DNA of 64,000 bases from Stomoxys calcitrans (taxonomy: Eukaryota > Arthropoda > Insecta > Diptera > Muscidae). Under the pieces are notes generated by a model that was not told the DNA's origin, searched no databases, and worked only from the letters and a program-made list of their open reading frames with translations. A program made the position numbers and the translations under genes. This document shows, piece by piece, positions 55,750 through 64,000 of this stretch. Numbering within the stretch: position 1 is the first letter of the stretch; every line of letters begins with the position of its first letter. Where the stretch lies: the NCBI RefSeq assembly GCF_963082655.1, contig NC_081555.1:33009557-33073556 (forward strand), in the 5' to 3' direction.

Positions 55750-56195
55750 TGTTAACATCAAAGATGTTTGCTGGGATGTCAGCCAAACAAAAAATTCTTT
55801 ATATTGGATTTCGATACCAAAAAATTGCTGATTCTATTGATTAATTCATTGACCGCTGTCAGTCAACATTGTCCGCCTGCAACAACAAACAGTGAACCAT
55901 CATGATTTGTAAGCAACAATATGAAATGGTAATGGTAATGAAATGTAAGCATTTCTACAGCTAACGCAAGGGTCAACAATCCGTATCCACCAGTACCGCA
56001 GATCAACAGCAAACACAGCAAAGCGGGTAACCTGACACCTCATGACGACAACAATAACAAAATCGTCAATCAGCAAGAAACCAATAGCAGCAACAGCAAC
56101 AGCACCAACCAACTTCAACCTAAGTTTAAGATTTTTGATTTAGTTCTGAAAAAGCACTCAAATTAATAAAAACAGAAATGTAGTAACTGTTAACT
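55750..56195 (+). repeat. 3' LTR, 446 bp
   Basis: Same length and sequence as the 5' LTR except two positions (near 56139-56150). Two differences in 446 bp imply a young insertion. Confidence 0.92.
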
Positions 56196-56289
56196 TATAC
56201 TTTATAGGGTCGGAAATGGATATTTCGATGTGTTGCAAACGGCATGACAAAATGAATATACCTCCATCCTTCGGTGGTGGGTATAAAAA

Positions 56290-56657
56290 TGTGGGTAATG
56301 TTTGGCAAAATATATGGCAACAGTGCCTTAAGAAATATTGGTTCAATGCCATCGAATCCAACTGCATTTGATTTTACCATTGAGAAACCAAATACTATAT
56401 CGCTTTATTCTATACCCGAGAATTCAAAACCGTCACGGTGACGAACCTCAAGAGGGAAATCAAAATCATACAAACTAGGATCTATGGAGTTTGCTGGGAT
56501 ATTCGTGAAGGTAGCATTTAGTTCGTCACCATCCACAAGAAGTTATCAGGGGATCTGCATCCGATGCCATTGTCGTGAATGGCCTTCCAAGTCTTCTTCG
56601 AACCGATCGCCGAGGTGAAACCTCTGAGGTAGTAGTTGACTTTGGCAGATTTTATCA
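56290..56657 (-). pseudogene. LINE-A: RT entry region, interrupted on both sides
   Basis: Minus-strand frames encode TLIKSAKVNYYLRGF, SKKTWKAIHDNGIG and MVKSNAVGFDGIEPIFLKAL, the region just before and at the start of a non-LTR RT. It is cut at the left by the DINE-like element (56289) and at the right by LINE-B (12-bp duplication). It continues beyond LINE-B at 58708-58745 (YLREKYRSNRARVN), in the same sense. Confidence 0.7.
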
Positions 56658-56697
56658 ACGTATTGACTCATTGTTGTTGTAGCAGTTTTTTTGTGTT

Positions 56698-57252
56698 CTA
56701 TCTTTCGTCTGCTTGATTCTGTTGAGTGTCAAGAGCCAGGAACTCTGCCACTAAGATGGGGTGCGTCCAAAGGGATCTGGGTCTGAGTCGAGTCGGTCTG
56801 GCCGGGCAGTTAAACAGGTGACGTGTATCGTACGGTCCCTGGTTACAATCGGGACATACATCTTGCACGTCGGCATCAATCCTAGCTCTGTGGTAATTGA
56901 GGCGGCTGCATCTGCCGGAACGTAATTGAGCCAGAACCACTCTGGTTTGCCGGGGGAGGTCGATTTCTTTGGGTGCAATGGGTGGCGGTCGTTTTCCAAG
57001 GACTACATTCACCCGGTAGCCAATTTCCGCATCTGCTACCGTGTCTGCATGAATGTTGCTAAGACCCGCTTGATATGCCGCTTGATCTAGAGGTTCTCTC
57101 ATGTAGCGCTGAACCTCACGCTCTAGATCGTGTAAATCTAGCTTAAGGCTTCTGGGCGGTGGATATCTATCCACAAGATGATGGTTTGGATGGTTTCTGG
57201 GATAACAGCTCAAAAGGTATTGCTGGGACAGCATGTAGTTATGTCTTAGCAC
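56698..57252 (-). pseudogene. LINE-B: ORF2 C-terminal tail
   Basis: 184-codon frame with VLAQLRSGRCSRLNYHRARI followed by the Cys/His motif CPDCNQGPYDTRHLFNC. This is the conserved C-terminal tail of Jockey/CR1-type LINEs. Upstream, in broken frame (57340-57252), the QNAALRTATGCLL segment belongs to the end of the RT thumb. Confidence 0.75.
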
Positions 57253-57348
57253 AGGTAGGATTTTGTCTCCTGATGGAGGTGGTCCACATGTGAACTGAGA
57301 AGACAGCCCGTTGCAGTTCGGAGGGCGGCATTCTGACAGATCTGAATA

Positions 57349-57837
57349 TTATTCCATTGCGCGTCGCAAAGTTGACGAGAAAGCTAAAGCTGCTGCGTTA
57401 ATGATGTCTCGGAATTTCCTCTCGGCCACAAGCACATCAGAGGGGGGTGGCAGTTCACTGAAGCGGCGATTGGTATACTCTCTGAAGCCAGTCCAATCGG
57501 TCTTCTTATAATTGATAAACATCCGGTTAGAGGATGTTATGAAGTCGGGTGGTCGGTCGATGGTGAGAATTATGGGGAGGTGGTCTGATCCCAAAGAGAT
57601 GACGGCTTGCCAGGATACGTCACTCAGGATATCAGGGGATGCAATTGAGATGTCTGGCGAGCAGCTGCACCTCCTCGTAATCCTAATGGGGGCATCCTCA
57701 TTCACCGTGCAAAACGTGGAGCTTTCAATCTGCTCTGCCAAAGCTATGTCACTCTGGTCTTCACCTAGGGGAGAATGCCATGACGTGTGATGCGTATTAA
57801 AGTCCCCTAGAACCAGACGATTATGGCCAGATAGCAA
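57349..57837 (-). pseudogene. LINE-B: endonuclease C-terminal part
   Basis: Contains VLGDFNTHHTSWHS (catalytic GDFN motif), CSCSPDISIAS and LGSDHLPIILTI (catalytic SDH motif), followed by an RT-upstream helix-rich linker. It stops where the internal deletion joins it to the 3' part of the RT gene (about 57350). Confidence 0.8.
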
Positions 57838-57852
57838 CCCACTTATGTCGGG

Positions 57853-58563
57853 CTAGTAAGCCTGGCCATGAATCAGGACATAGCTACCAACCGGCGGTAT
57901 GTACACGTTGTATAGCTCTATCTCGGCAGTTCCTGACCTGACTGCTATCCCCATGCATTCCATGTAGGGGTCACTAGCGCCATGCGCAGGCGAGATAGGT
58001 CTATATTGCACGGAAAAGTGTATTACGAAGGCCAGTCCCCCACCTCCATTTCTTGAGCGATCCTTATGTAGAACATTGTAACCGTGACAACTGTGCAAGC
58101 TGCAGGTGTTGGTCAGCTTTGCTTCCTGGATCGATGCGATCAATATGCTCTCCCGATTCATAAAGTCCACAATCTTATCGATCTTAGCACGAAGTCCGCT
58201 GTAGTTTAACCGCAAAAACGATACACTTCCCGGCACTGGCCTGGCAATATTTGGGCTGGGATGCTGCCGTTGCGTCAATTGCCGTAGAGGTCGGGGGGTT
58301 TCATAATCCGACGACGAGGACGCAGAAGGCGACGACGACGACGCTTGTGACCCACTGCTGGCTATGTTCGCACAGCACCTTGCGACATAACCAGTATGAC
58401 TATACTCCCGTAGTGAGGTGAGGCCCGAGCAAGATCGGAAATATACCAACTTCATGCACCGGTTACACCTCACCGACACCGACCGATGATGGAGGCGGTT
58501 CTGGCAAACCGAACAGAACCAGGGTCCGGGGTTCTTTTCAATCCCGGCAAGGACCAGAAGCAT
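57853..58563 (-). pseudogene. LINE-B: 2A-like motif, zinc finger, endonuclease N-terminal part
   Basis: Frame of 236 codons starting MLLVLAGIEKNPGPWF. The hydrophobic start plus GIEKNPGP resembles the 2A-like N-termini known in some CR1-type LINEs. A PHD-like Cys-rich finger follows (CSVC, CNRC, then CSGL and RCC, residues 18-66), then a Ser-rich linker (about 70-90). The start of an APE endonuclease comes next (LRLNYSGLRAKIDKI, SIQEAKLT). The frame breaks after YNVYIPPVGSY near 57885 and resumes at 57837. Confidence 0.75.
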
Positions 58564-58707
58564 GCGGAGAAGGCACTCCGGGATGTGCCTCTCCCATGAC
58601 GAAAAAAGACGAACACGTACACTGAGGCGGCAGCCCTTGCCGATGAGGATTCCATCGGGTCAATCCGGTGCGTACAACTGGCTGCCATGGGATTGACGTA
58701 TTGACTC

Positions 58708-58745
58708 GTGCTCTGTTGGAGCGATATTTCTCTCGTAGGTACATC
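58708..58745 (-). pseudogene. LINE-A continuation upstream of LINE-B
   Basis: Encodes YLREKYRSNRAR on the minus strand. It reads into 56657 downward once LINE-B and one target duplication are removed, confirming that LINE-B inserted into LINE-A. Confidence 0.65.
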
Positions 58746-59632
58746 CTAAAACGCTTTCATTTTTATAACGCAAAGTGTTATTAAGTTTTTCAAATTAACT
58801 AGGATATCCCTATGGGATGACCGTTGGTACTAGTATTAAAAAGTTTCACCCGAATGATATCGCCTCTGTTGAAACATTTTGAATATATATCTCAAACGTT
58901 TATCAATGTCACGGTTACGTTTCCTGTCCAACACCAAATATTTAAAGGCAACTCTATATCTTTCGAATACTCGTAGTCAATGGAAAATAGAAATATTACT
59001 ACCAACAACATGTGGCATTAGCTGTCGATTTTAAGGACGACAGCAAACAACAGGTATCACAATGATTTCTTACGATTTTTTCTAATGATAAATTATTGGC
59101 GGAGAATTTTTCCTTTAACGACTGTTTAAAAATTTATTGAATATTAACTACAACTTGCTATGGGGGCAGAAGTAGATTGCTAGGAGAGCACCGATACTGT
59201 TATGTTAACCTGTGTGCTCATAGAATTAAAACCCCCCATTGAGTTGAAATAAATTGGCATGTTAAACATTTAAAAGGAAAACATAGAAAATAATTGACAC
59301 TGACTAACTCAGGGTTTTATATTAACAGTTTAAATTGAAACTGTTTCGAGATCTTTCTTTTATCAAAGATGTTGAGTTTCAAATTCAATCCGGATAGTCA
59401 AAGCTGAAAGAGTTTTACTTTTATCCATGAGAACTATTTGTGAAAATTCACAAACTTTAAGGCGGTCTATTTGATCTTCTTGTCCATATTGGACAAAAAA
59501 TATTACAGGGAAGTGTTATTAAATAAGTTAGTGATGTACGGTAAATTACAGAAGTGGAAAACTGACACAAAACACGATCTCCTAAACTCCATTGTTAGAG
59601 GTGGTAGCTAAAATATACCATAAAAGTGCAAA
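58746..59632. other. AT-rich DNA with no recognised feature
   Basis: About 890 bp with no gene or element ends identified. No open frame of note on either strand. Confidence 0.5.
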
Positions 59633-59662
59633 TGCAAATTTGCCCATGAACATTCCATAAGG
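59633..59662 (-). mobile_element. SINE 3' end fragment
   Basis: In reverse complement TGGAATGTTCATGGGCAAAT, the last part of the SINE. Together with the SINE head at 60345-60480 (same strand) it brackets a LINE fragment, as if the SINE had been split. Confidence 0.65.
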
Positions 59663-60344
59663 TTAGGTTAGGTTGAAAAGAGGATGCGGATATTAATCCG
59701 CCCCATGCCACTTCGAACATGCACCTAAACCAGTAATAGGCTAGTTGTGAGCTCTAAATACTAAAAAGTAATCCCGTGAAAGAAAATTTATGTCAGGAAT
59801 TCCGTGTTGCTTACAAAATCCTTAATTGTTTTTGTGTCCCCACCAAAGTGCCGGTGTCTGTTAGCCGCTAATGACGGCAATGGCATGCTCCAACGTCTCA
59901 TGTCCCTCTTCGTCGTCCTGCCGACCGTTTCCTTGTTCCATCTAGCTATTACTGTCAAATCGTCTGCTTTTTTATTTACCCTTATTCCGCTATGCGGTTC
60001 GTGCCATTCTCAGAAAAGGCGCTAATCTCCTACTTACACTTGACCTTATGGGGCACTCATGGGGCTTTATGGGGCACTTGACCCTGGGTTCTCAATGAAA
60101 ACCGCCAGGCCCACTCTATCCTCTGGCTTTGATCCATTTGTGTAGCATGATCTTCCAGTTGGCAATACCATAGTTCCGTCAATCTAAGACTGTGCCTCTG
60201 GCAGTAGTGTTTCCATTCGACCTCGAGTATCATCTCAGGTTACCGATCAGAAACCTCTTCCCTTCCTTCCAGGTTTCCTATCGTCGCCTCGATTATACCG
60301 CGATGCTATGACCTGCTATTGTCATCTATTCATTCTCCCATCCC
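59663..60344 (-). pseudogene. RNase H-type LINE 3' fragment
   Basis: Starts at its 3' terminus (TAGGTTAGGTTGAAAAGAGG, right to left the end of the element). It includes a stretch homologous to 170-270 (CTGCCGACCGTTTCCTTGTT) and to 600-800 of the first LINE (ACCCTGGGTTCTCAATGAAA). RNase H coding is present only as broken frames. Confidence 0.65.
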
Positions 60345-60480
60345 ATATTTTGGGATGATGGGAGGATGCCTCATAAATGTAACCAGCATTAGGAAGGGGA
60401 AATTTTTCTGATGTTCACGCCGGAATTTAAACCCAGCCGTTCAGCGTCATATGCGAACATGATAATCTCTGTTGCTTACA
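60345..60480 (-). mobile_element. SINE head fragment
   Basis: In reverse complement it reads CATGTTCGCATATGACGCTG, a degenerate B box GGTTTAAATTCC, and CCTTCCTAATGCTGGTTAC, then breaks off. It matches the first 150 bp of the SINE at 1310. Confidence 0.7.
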
Positions 60481-60586
60481 CTTATTCTTTTAGTTAAGGT
60501 TCACTCGGAGACCTATGGCCATTTCTAGAAAGAAATGAAACAAGAGAGAGAAAGATGTAATGCCCGTTTCACATATTTTTTTATGA

Positions 60587-62005
60587 TTTTTATACCCACC
60601 ACCGAAGGATGGGGGTATATTCATTTTGTCATTCCGTTTGCAACACATCGAAAAATCCATTTCCGACCCTATAAAGTATATATATTCTTGATCAGCGCTA
60701 AAATCTAAGAGGATCTATCCATGTCCGACCGTCTGTCTGTTGAAATCACGCTACGGTCTTTAAAAATAGAGATTTTGGGCTGAAATTTTGAACAGATTCT
60801 TTTTTTGTCCATAAGCAGGTAAAGTTCGAAGATGGGCTATATCAGACTATATCTTGATATAGCCCCCATGTAGACCGATTCTCAGATTTGGGGTCTTAGG
60901 CCCATAAAAGCCACATTTGGATTTGGATATAGCTGTCATATAGACCGATCTCTCGATCTAAGGTCTGGTACCCTTAAAAGGCACATTTATTGTCCGATGT
61001 CGCCTAAATGGGGGACAGTGAGTAAAGTTAGGCCCCTCAACTCCTTTCTGCAGTATGCCACAGATCGGTAAAGATTTGAATATAGCTGCCATATAGACCG
61101 ATCTCTCGATTTAAGGTTTTGGGCCCATAAAAGACGCATTTATTGTCCGATGTCGCAGAAATTTGGGAGGGTGAGTTAGGTTAGGCCCTTCGACATTTTA
61201 TTGGAATATGGCGCAGATCGGTCCAGATTTGCATATAGCTGTCATATAAACCGATCTACCGATTTAAGGTTTTGAGCCCATAAAAGGCGCATTTATTGTC
61301 CGATTTCCCCGCAATTTGGAACAGTGAGTTGTGTTAGGATCTTCGACAACATTCTGCAATTTGGCCCAGATCGGTCCAGATTTGGATATAGCTGTCATAT
61401 AGACCGATCCCTCGATATAAGGTTTTGGGCCCATAAAAGGAGCATTTATTGTCCGATGTCATTTAAATGTGGGAAAGTGAGTAAAGTTTGGCCCCTCGAC
61501 TTCTTTCTGCAGTATGGCAAGGATCGGTAAAGATTTGAATATAGCTGCCATATAGACCGATCTCTCGATTTAAGGTTTTGGGCCCATAAAAAGCGCATTA
61601 TGGTCCGATTTCGCCGACATTTCGGACAGTGAGTTGTGTTAGGCCCTTCGTCAGCTCTCTTCAAATTGGCCCAGATCGGTTCAGCTTTGGATATAGCTGC
61701 TAAATATACCGATCTCTCGATTTTAAGTCATGGCTCTATAAAAGGCACATTTATAATCCGATTTCGCTCAAATTTGACACAGTGGCTTATGTTAGACTTT
61801 TCGATATCCGTGTCGTGTATGGTTCAGATCGGTCTCTATATAGATGTACTTAGTAGACACTCAATATCGAAATGTCGAATCGGGCCCATAGCAGCTTTCG
61901 ATAAAGCTGTTAGGGGACTATGAATGAAAGATGGTTTATATATATACCCGAGATGGTGGGTATCAAATGTTCGGCCCGGCCGAACTTAACGCCATTTTAC
62001 TTGTT
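60587..62005 (+). mobile_element. DINE-1/mini-me-like element, family A, full length
   Basis: From TTTTTATACCCACCACCGAA to TTTTACTTGTT, 1.42 kb. It has the core ATATATTCTTGATCAGCGCT, a short GTCY tract, 153-bp-type internal repeats, a 3' subterminal GGTGGGTAT, and a perfect hairpin GTTCGGCCCGGCCGAAC at 61969-61985. No real ORF. Confidence 0.8.
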
Positions 62006-62070
62006 AATGGGATCCATGGTGATGCGATCCCAAGATTCCGCCCTGCCGAACTTGGCATGGTTTTTCGTTT
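62006..62070 (+). mobile_element. Decayed 3' end of another family A element
   Basis: GGGATCCATGGTG followed by GATTCCGCCCTGCCGAACTT resembles the 3' end seen at 4630-4670 and 44810-44850, with several substitutions in the hairpin. Only the tail remains. Confidence 0.5.
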
Positions 62071-63249
62071 TCTCCATCTTACTATTGTTGGTAGATAAAA
62101 CATACAAAAAATTATAAACTTCACCTTTAACCATCTCTAAGAACATAGCAAAACCAAACCTTCCCTCTTCTTGACATCATCGCTATATTCCCATCTACAC
62201 TCTGCAATAAAGGCTTAATGATTAACTAGCACATAATTAATATTCGGTGTGGCATGGTAACGCCTCAAGTCTTTTAAATGCAAAAATTATTTTATTTTAA
62301 TGTCGTCGCTGAAGGAATCTTGAATTTCGTGCTCAGAATAGCATGATTGGTGTACGAGTAGAGTTCTAAACGAAACATCTGTTCACCAAACAACTGTGCG
62401 TCTTAGACAACAGGGCAGCTTCCATAGTCTTGACTTTAGATCAATAGGAGGCTATCGCTGTCATAGTTGGCATGGCTTCAGGTTTCGCTCTTTAAAGTCA
62501 ATGCCATTAAAATATCTCCGATGGCTGACATTAACCTTTTTCCTTTTTTTTTTTGGCTTGATAACAGCATGGAGTCGGCGGATGATGGCGTCAAACAATA
62601 GCAATCAGTTAGCGGCTGCAGCATTACTTTGCTGCACCCACTTGAAATTGCATCTGCTTTTTAGTTTTACTCGGTATTATTTTTTTGTATTTGTATCGTA
62701 TTGACGACATGGACATGGAATTGTGCCAATAACGAAGCATCATTTGTTATTGGCCACTATGCATATGTATTGAAGAAGGAAAAATGAAAAACTTGAACTT
62801 TAACAATTATTATAAAATATGTGAAGTTTTTATAGTTTTTTGCCTTGAAGGCTGCGAAGCAATAGAAAAAATGTTAACAAATTGCTTAATGAACAATAGA
62901 ACAAAAACTTTTGAAGTGTGATATTTATTAGCGTTTTATAATATTTTGGCTATATGAAAAATTGACTCCTTTAGTGTTTAAGGAGTGTTTGGTATTTTTG
63001 GGATGAGCTAAATTGCAAGGAGGTTGACATTTTAAGCTGAAAAGCGGAACTTTATGGTAATTTTGTGAAGATATCAAATGGTCTATGAATTGTTCTACAA
63101 ATTAAATCGAAGTATAGGATTATACCTATGGTGGCTATATTTTAATGGAAGTACTAGCCCAACTGGGCCAGCTACGCCATTATCAGCCATTATCTGTTAA
63201 ATATTTATTTTCGACAATTAAAGAGCTTTTAGTGAAATACCATACTACA
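62071..63249. other. AT-rich DNA, no recognised feature
   Basis: About 1.2 kb. A polypyrimidine run followed by AG near 62550-62575 looks like a splice acceptor, but the following frames are short (62396-62704) and show no domain, so no exon is called. Confidence 0.45.
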
Positions 63250-64000
63250 GCAAGTAAAAGGCTATAAGTTCGGCCAGGCCAAACTTTGGATACCCACTAC
63301 CTCAGGCCAAGTTGCAGAAAAATGTCGAAGAGCCTAACTTAACTCACTGTCCAAAATTTCGGTGACATCGGACAATAAATGCGCCTTTTATGGGCGCAGG
63401 ACCTTAAATCGAGAGATTGGTCTACATGGTAGATAAATCCAAAACTGAACCGATCTGGGCCAAATTGAAGAAGGATGTCGAAGGGCCTAGCATAACTCAC
63501 TGTCCCAAATTTCGGTGACATCGGACCATAAATCGAGAGATCGGTCTATATGGCAGCTATATCCAAATGTGAACCGATTTGGACCAAGTTGCAGAAAACT
63601 GTCGAGAGCATAACACAGCTCACTGACCCAAATTTCGGCAAAATCGGATAATAAATGTGGCTATTATAGGCCTAAGACCCCAAATCGGCGGATCGGTCTA
63701 TATGGCAACTATATCCAAATCTGAACCGATCTGGGCCAAATTGAAGAATAATGTCAAATGGTTTAACATAACTCACTGTCCCACATTTAGGCGGCATCGG
63801 ACATTAAATGCGCTTTTTATTGGTCCAAAATCTTAAATCGAGAGATCGGTCTATGTGGCAGCTATATCCAAACCTGAACCGATCTGAGTCAAATTGAAGA
63901 AGGATGTCGAAGGGCCTAACGCAACTTACCGTCCCAAATTTCAGCAAAATCGGATAATAAATGTGGCTTTTATGGGCCTAAGACCCTAAATCGGGAGATC
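63250..64000 (-). mobile_element. DINE-1/mini-me-like element, family A, cut by the window edge
   Basis: Minus strand. The 3' end is at the left (CAAGTAAAAGG, hairpin with one mismatch GTTCGGCCAGGCCAAAC near 63268), followed by at least four internal repeats. The 5' end lies beyond the window. Confidence 0.8.

Larger units (their letters stand above)
53564..56195 (+). mobile_element. Deleted errantivirus-like LTR element retaining an env-like region
   Basis: Two 446-bp LTRs (53564-54009, 55750-56195) are flanked by the 4-bp duplication TATA (53560-53563, 56196-56199). The left LTR is followed by a tRNA-Lys-like PBS (TGGCGCCCAAC). The right LTR is preceded by the purine tract AAGAGGGGAGG (55739-55749). 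The LTRs differ at only two sites. The internal region is 1.74 kb and has no gag, protease, RT or integrase; it keeps an A-rich repeat leader and the distal part of an env-like gene. It is a non-autonomous deletion derivative of a Gypsy/errantivirus-type element, probably moved in trans. Confidence 0.88.
52537..56289 (-). mobile_element. DINE-1/mini-me-like element, family A, split by nested insertions
   Basis: Minus-strand element. The 3' end is at the left (ACAAGTAAAAAGG, hairpin TACGGCCGGGCCGAACTT near 52558), followed by 153-bp-type repeats and the core at 53265-53321. The 5' end resumes after the insertions at 56200-56289 (CTTTATAGGGTCGGAAATGG to GGTGGTGGGTATAAAAA). The interruption lies exactly in its ATATATA core and is filled by the MITE and the LTR element. 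Confidence 0.8.
56670..58695 (-). mobile_element. LINE-B: Jockey/CR1-like LINE with internal deletion, 12-bp target duplication
   Basis: Flanked by ACGTATTGACTC at 56658-56669 and 58696-58707. It begins (minus) CAATCCCATGGCAGCC and ends CTGCTACAACAACA, so both ends are original. It encodes an N-terminal 2A-like/zinc-finger segment, an APE endonuclease and the C-terminal Cys/His tail. The junction near 57350 removes the whole RT core. At 2.0 kb it is a deleted derivative, inserted into LINE-A. Confidence 0.85.

Noticed and set aside
59663..59680. TTAGGTTAGGTT resembling insect telomere repeats (also at 37643)
   Set aside because: Only two to three units, attached both times to the same LINE 3' end sequence; flies lack TTAGG telomeres.
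62396..62704. Possible exon with polypyrimidine tract and AG
   Set aside because: No recognisable protein, no second exon or donor site that I could pair with it.

Overview
This window is non-coding, repeat-dominated DNA from a higher fly, most likely a calyptrate/muscid. I found no host protein-coding gene that I would defend. The taxonomic inference rests on the repeats: many elements with a GTCY-rich (mini-me/DINE-1 type) core, a tRNA-derived SINE, a DD41D mariner-like transposase relic, an RNase H-bearing LINE family (I/LOA-like), an RTE-like LINE and a Jockey/CR1-like LINE. No database search was possible, so family names come from visible motifs and recalled family features.

Layout. 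Positions 1-5070 hold LINE fragments, a SINE with a perfect 14-bp target duplication, two DINE-like elements, a broken DD41D transposase and a second SINE. Positions 5670-13800 are a tandem satellite with a 124-bp monomer, ended by a 200-N gap (13801-14000). Positions 14001-33646 hold two head-to-tail copies, on the minus strand, of a Ty3/Gypsy-type retrotransposon sharing three LTRs (LTR1-internal-LTR2-internal-LTR3, period 9210 bp). Its LTR is about 3.5 kb, its Gag begins with a complete RING-H2 finger, and pol appears to be reached by a -1 frameshift at A AAA AAC. Positions 33647-36500 carry a truncated SINE fused to a palindromic, internally duplicated RTE-like LINE. Positions 36710-44869 are mostly DINE-like elements plus a MITE and an 89-bp internally deleted LINE copy with a 12-bp target duplication.

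Positions 44935-51480 contain two RNase H-type LINE relics (minus strand) with inserts and internal tandem duplications. Positions 52537-58745 are a nested stack. An old LINE (LINE-A) was hit by a deleted Jockey/CR1-like LINE (LINE-B, 12-bp target duplication) and by a minus-strand DINE-like element. The DINE-like element was in turn hit by a 236-bp MITE and by a young LTR element that has lost gag-pol but keeps an env-like region. The remainder (58746-64000) has LINE, SINE and DINE-like remnants in AT-rich DNA.

The most unusual objects are the RING-Gag retrotransposon with giant LTRs that carry tRNA-like pol III boxes, the env-retaining mini-retroelement with near-identical LTRs, and the 153-bp (51-codon) internal repeats of the DINE-like elements.
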